A DNA stretch of 54,668 nucleotides. Origin: Burkholderia sp. SRS-W-2-2016 (GTDB lineage Bacteria; Pseudomonadota; Gammaproteobacteria; Burkholderiales; Burkholderiaceae). Below, in pieces: positions 52,005 to 54,668 of this stretch. The stretch is taken from the NCBI RefSeq assembly GCF_001931485.1, contig NZ_MSDV01000029.1, positions 1-54,668 of the forward strand. The letters are read 5' to 3'. Position 1 is the stretch's first letter; each line of letters starts with the position of its first letter. The position numbers and the translations under genes were made by a program. The notes below the pieces were generated by a model, which was not told the origin of the DNA, did not search any database, and worked only from the letters and a program-made list of their open reading frames with translations.

Positions 52005-52810
52005 TGCAATGCAATCGCTTCGACGCGTGGCGCAGAGCGCTCATTGCATTGCTGATCGGCGGCGCCTGCGTTGGTGTCTGCCTGTACACCGGCCTCGCCG
52101 CCGCGGCACCGGCCGCGCACGGCATGGACCCCGGCATGCTGTCCCTGTCCGGTTCGACGGCCGGGTTCGTCGCCGATAGCAAAGGCGTCTCGGAAACGGT
52201 GCGGATCGCTACGCTTCTCACGCTGCTCAGCGTCGCGCCCGCATTGATCGTGTCGATGACCGCGTTCATCCGTATCGTGATCGTGTTGTCGATGATTCGC
52301 CACGCGTTCGGCATGCCCGAAACACCGCCGACACCGGTGCTGATCAGCCTCGCGCTGTTCCTGACCGTGTTCGCGATGCTGCCGACGCTGCAGGTGATCA
52401 ATCACGACGCGCTTCAGCCGTTCATGCAAGGGCAGATCGATCTCAAGCACGCGCTCGACAGCAGCACCGCCCCAATTCGCGATTTCATGCTGCGTCAGGT
52501 GCGCGAGGACGAACTCAAGCTGATGTACGAGATGTCGCAACAACCGCTGCCGCAGTCGCCCGCCGACGTCAGCCTGTTGCAACTGACACCGGCCTTCATC
52601 CTGAATGAGTTGCGCGTCGCGTTCCAGATCGGCTTTGTCGTGCTGCTGCCGTTTTTATTGATCGACCTCGTCGTGTCGAGCGTACTGCTGTCGCTCGGCA
52701 TGCTGATGGTGCCGCCCGCCACGATTTCGCTACCGCTAAAGGTGCTGATGTTCGTGCTGGTCGACGGCTGGGGACTCGTATTACGCGGTGTTCTCGGCAG
52801 CTTTAAATGA
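52001..52810 (+). CDS. fliP: Export gate protein FliP
   Basis: 269 residues with a signal peptide and four membrane segments. Family motifs: TLLTLLSVAPALIVSMTAFI, SMIRHAFGMPETPPTP, the central PTLQVINHD segment and FLLIDLVVSSVLLSLGMLMV, ending VLVDGWGLVLRGVL. FliP pentamers form the export pore with FliQ and FliR. Placement away from fliQ (19 kb apart) is unusual. It overlaps fliA by ATGA. Confidence 0.94.
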   Translation: MMQCNRFDAWRRALIALLIGGACVGVCLYTGLAAAAPAAHGMDPGMLSLSGSTAGFVADSKGVSETVRIATLLTLLSVAPALIVSMTAFIRIVIVLSMIRHAFGMPETPPTPVLISLALFLTVFAMLPTLQVINHDALQPFMQGQIDLKHALDSSTAPIRDFMLRQVREDELKLMYEMSQQPLPQSPADVSLLQLTPAFILNELRVAFQIGFVVLLPFLLIDLVVSSVLLSLGMLMVPPATISLPLKVLMFVLVDGWGLVLRGVLGSFK

Positions 52811-53589
52811 ATATCCCTGCCGGGTACGCCAGCGCCGATCACTCGCGCGCCGAAAGCGCGTCGACGGTACTCGAAGACCAGCTATGGACCACGCTCCAAA
52901 GCGAGCGGAATCCGCCGGCGCGCGAGGCGGTATTCGTGCACTACCTGTCCTACGCGAAGGCGCTCGCCGCGCAGCTCTACGCAGGGCGCGTGCACGACGA
53001 CGTCGAGTTCAAGGACTTCCTGCAGCTCGCCTGCGTTGGCCTGCTCGAAGCGATCGACCGCTTCGAGCCTGAACGCGGCGTGTCGTTCCGTACGTACTGC
53101 ACCCCGCGTCTGAGAGGTAACGTGCTGACCGGCATCCAGCGCCTGAGCGATGCGCAGGAGCAGATCGCGCTGCGCAAGCGGGTGCGGCGCGAGCGCGTGG
53201 CATCGCTCGAGCCGTCGGACAGAGCGGGCAAACAATCCGATACGTTCCAGCTACTCGCCTCGCTCGCGGCGGGACTTGCCATCGGTTTCATGCTCGACGA
53301 TACGAACATCGTCGAGCACGAAAACGCCGCGCAATCCGCAACCGCCGCCAACGCGTATCAAACGATTGCATGGAGGCAGACTAGAGAAAAACTGCATACG
53401 GCGGTCGCCCGCTTACCGGCACGCGACCAGAAAGTTATCCGCTACCATTACTTTCACGGACTGGGGTTCGAGCAGATTGCCGATATTCTCGGCGTCACCA
53501 AGGGCCGCGTTTCGCAGGTGCATCGCGCCGCGCTACTCGAACTGCGCGACCTGCTCGGCAATACCCAGCATTTGCACATCACGGGCTAG
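52807..53589 (+). CDS. fliA: Sigma-28-type flagellar sigma factor FliA
   Basis: 260 residues. Region 2 is at about 65-113 (EFKDFLQLACVGLLEAIDRF, then SFRTYCTPRLRGNVLTGI) and region 4 at about 193-250 (RLPARDQKVIRYHYFHGLGF and FEQIADILGVTKGRVSQVH). Region 3 and the linker are long and divergent, with a hydrophobic stretch (SLAAGLAIGFML) not usual in FliA. It sits at the end of the basal-body operon, overlapping fliP, with no flgM in sight. It may direct a dedicated promoter set, perhaps including the rhs gene, but no sigma-28 consensus was seen in front of rhs. Confidence 0.85.
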   Translation: MNIPAGYASADHSRAESASTVLEDQLWTTLQSERNPPAREAVFVHYLSYAKALAAQLYAGRVHDDVEFKDFLQLACVGLLEAIDRFEPERGVSFRTYCTPRLRGNVLTGIQRLSDAQEQIALRKRVRRERVASLEPSDRAGKQSDTFQLLASLAAGLAIGFMLDDTNIVEHENAAQSATAANAYQTIAWRQTREKLHTAVARLPARDQKVIRYHYFHGLGFEQIADILGVTKGRVSQVHRAALLELRDLLGNTQHLHITG

Positions 53590-53593
53590 AACC

Positions 53594-54175
53594 ATGACTC
53601 ACGAACACAACTCTCCGACGCTTTGCAACGACGCGGCAATGTCGTCCGTCCTCGCTGCGATGCAGGGCAGTGACGAACACGCGCTGGACGCGCTGAACGA
53701 CGCGCTGGCGAACTGGCCACGGGATGCCCGTCTGTGGTTCCTGCGCGGCGCGGTCCATGCGGGTCTGCAGCAGCACGGCCACGCGCGCGCCGATTTCGTC
53801 CAGTCGCTGACGCTGGCTCCGGACAATAACGTTGCCCGCTTCATGCTTGGGCTGCTCGAGTTGATGAACGGTCTCGTCGAACAGGCAGCGCAAACGTGGT
53901 TGCCGATCGATCGCCTGCCCGATGACAATGCACTGCCGGTACTGAAGGATGGCTTCCTCAGTCTTGCCGCAGACCGGTTCGATGATGCGCTGGAAAAATT
54001 GAACCGCGGCATGCAGTTGAATCGCGAGCATCCGCTGATCAACGTGTATGTGCGCAACGTAGTCGAGAAAATTGTCGATCGCTCAGCATCTAGTGCACCG
54101 TCAGCGGACAGCGACGCTCAACAGCACGCGCACCTGCTGCTGTCGGGTTATCAGAACAATCAGACCCGTCACTGA
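53594..54175 (+). CDS. TPR-like protein at the end of the operon
   Basis: 193 residues from the ATG at 53594; the frame is open further upstream but inside fliA. TPR-like helix pairs are seen (NWPRDARLWFLRGAVHAGLQ, APDNNVARFMLGLLELMNGL, AADRFDDALEKLNRGMQLN). No signal peptide. Its location after fliA, mirrored by another TPR gene before fliQ, suggests a cytoplasmic chaperone or assembly factor of this export system, which is an inference. The ribosome site is weak. Confidence 0.75.
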   Translation: MTHEHNSPTLCNDAAMSSVLAAMQGSDEHALDALNDALANWPRDARLWFLRGAVHAGLQQHGHARADFVQSLTLAPDNNVARFMLGLLELMNGLVEQAAQTWLPIDRLPDDNALPVLKDGFLSLAADRFDDALEKLNRGMQLNREHPLINVYVRNVVEKIVDRSASSAPSADSDAQQHAHLLLSGYQNNQTRH

Positions 54176-54189
54176 GCTCCGCGCGCACC

Positions 54190-54555
54190 ATGGACCCCAT
54201 CTCGACGCTCAATCAGGCCATGCAGTTGCTGCGGCAACAGCTGGCCGAAAAGAAACAACGTGGAGAACGGACAGCGGTCGGCCGAACCGGCACATCGTCG
54301 GTGCAGGCGGCGGGGGCATCGCTCGGCGACGATCTTCCCGCGGCCATCCACAAGCAGATGGACACGCTGCGAGCGGCGGGTGTTCAGGACGAAAACCAGT
54401 TGTCTCGTGTCGCGATCGAAATGCTATTGCGGCGTGAATTTGGCGCTGAGACCGCGAATGATCCGTCTTTCCAGCAAATGAGCGATTGGGTGTACGAGTG
54501 TCTGAACGAACAACCGGACACCCGCGCGATGTTGCTCGAGTTAGTTCGTGGTTAG
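54190..54555 (+). CDS. Small hypothetical protein at the end of the flagellar-type operon
   Basis: 121 residues, soluble, starting 14 bases after the TPR gene. The N terminus is helical and Gln-rich (STLNQAMQLLRQQLAEKKQR). The C terminus has an FGAETANDPSFQQMSDWVYE pattern. I do not recognise the family. As the last gene of the overlapping run it may be a chaperone, a small structural factor or a secreted protein of the machine. Confidence 0.65.
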   Translation: MDPISTLNQAMQLLRQQLAEKKQRGERTAVGRTGTSSVQAAGASLGDDLPAAIHKQMDTLRAAGVQDENQLSRVAIEMLLRREFGAETANDPSFQQMSDWVYECLNEQPDTRAMLLELVRG

Positions 54556-54668
54556 AGTTGGCGGATACACTCCATCCGTAGCGAACGCGTCAAGCTCGAA
54601 CCGCTCGACACGTTACCTCGCATCAGCGAGCCCCTCGCGCCCTAACCAACCCCGCGCCTTCTCCATCC
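54556..54668. other. End of window after the flagellar-type operon
   Basis: The last 113 bases contain no supported gene. A short possible hairpin around 54563-54580 (CGGATACACTCCATCCG) may end the operon. Whether filament or stator genes follow cannot be seen from this window. Confidence 0.4.

Noticed and set aside
32475..54555. Classical injectisome (Hrp or Ysc type)
   Set aside because: Rod, hook, P-ring and L-ring genes flgB, flgC, flgD, flgE, flgF, flgG, flgH and flgI are present and no secretin, needle or translocator gene is seen.

Overview
The window looks like a chromosome, chromosome 2 or megaplasmid segment of a Burkholderia-type betaproteobacterium, probably Paraburkholderia or Burkholderia. 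The basis is high GC, a secreted 3-hydroxybutyrate-oligomer hydrolase, a GntR-controlled amine/amino-acid catabolic operon, GGGG-type lipoproteins and a large Rhs/YD-repeat toxin locus. No rRNA, tRNA, CRISPR array, integrase or complete insertion sequence was seen. The first ~130 bases contain a G19/C16 homopolymer that is probably a contig-end artefact.

Region 1 (140-7386, minus strand) reads gntR, FAD oxidoreductase, MFS transporter, DapA-family enzyme, aldehyde dehydrogenase, yddG-type exporter. A perfect 7-bp inverted repeat just upstream of gntR is a likely autoregulatory operator. The enzyme set resembles hydroxyproline-type catabolism: an FAD oxidase, a DapA-family deaminase and a semialdehyde dehydrogenase. 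The substrate is not proven. Region 2 (7793-9973, minus) is the 3HB-oligomer hydrolase.

Region 3 (10327-16600, minus) has lower GC than its surroundings. It carries two unknown lipoproteins and a graveyard of displaced Rhs tips with their immunity genes. At least three degenerate copies of the end of the Rhs core (near 12.0, 14.5 and 16.2 kb) are followed by tip toxin remnants with frameshifts and small immunity-like genes, two of them with CxxC pairs. Region 4 (16575-30887, minus) is one uninterrupted gene of about 4770 codons. It has YD repeats, a beta-sandwich insert, more YD repeats, LysM, a Pro-rich hinge, a Gly/Ala-rich segment and a C-terminal toxin that looks ADP-ribosyltransferase-like. 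Its immunity gene overlaps its stop by ATGA.

Region 5 (31183-54555, plus) is divergent from the rhs gene. A TPR gene is followed by a nearly continuous flagellar-type type III export and hook-basal-body operon: fliQ fliR flhB flhA, flgF flgG, a lipoprotein gene, flgA flgH flgI flgB flgC, fliE fliF, a very short protein in the fliG position, fliH fliI fliJ fliK flgD flgE, a fliM-like gene, fliN fliO fliP, a sigma-28-type fliA, a second TPR gene and a small unknown gene. No flagellin, cap, hook-filament junction, stator, chemotaxis, FlhF/FlhG or FlgM gene is visible. Recognisable FliG domains, the FlgH lipobox and the FlgD C-terminal domain also appear to be missing.

The most interesting reading is an inference: this may be a filament-less, probably non-rotary flagellum-derived secretion machine, and the divergent giant Rhs protein, which has no signal peptide, PAAR or VgrG partner, may be its cargo. 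TPR proteins at both ends of the apparatus operon would be candidate chaperones. The window edge at 54.67 kb prevents excluding filament genes further downstream.
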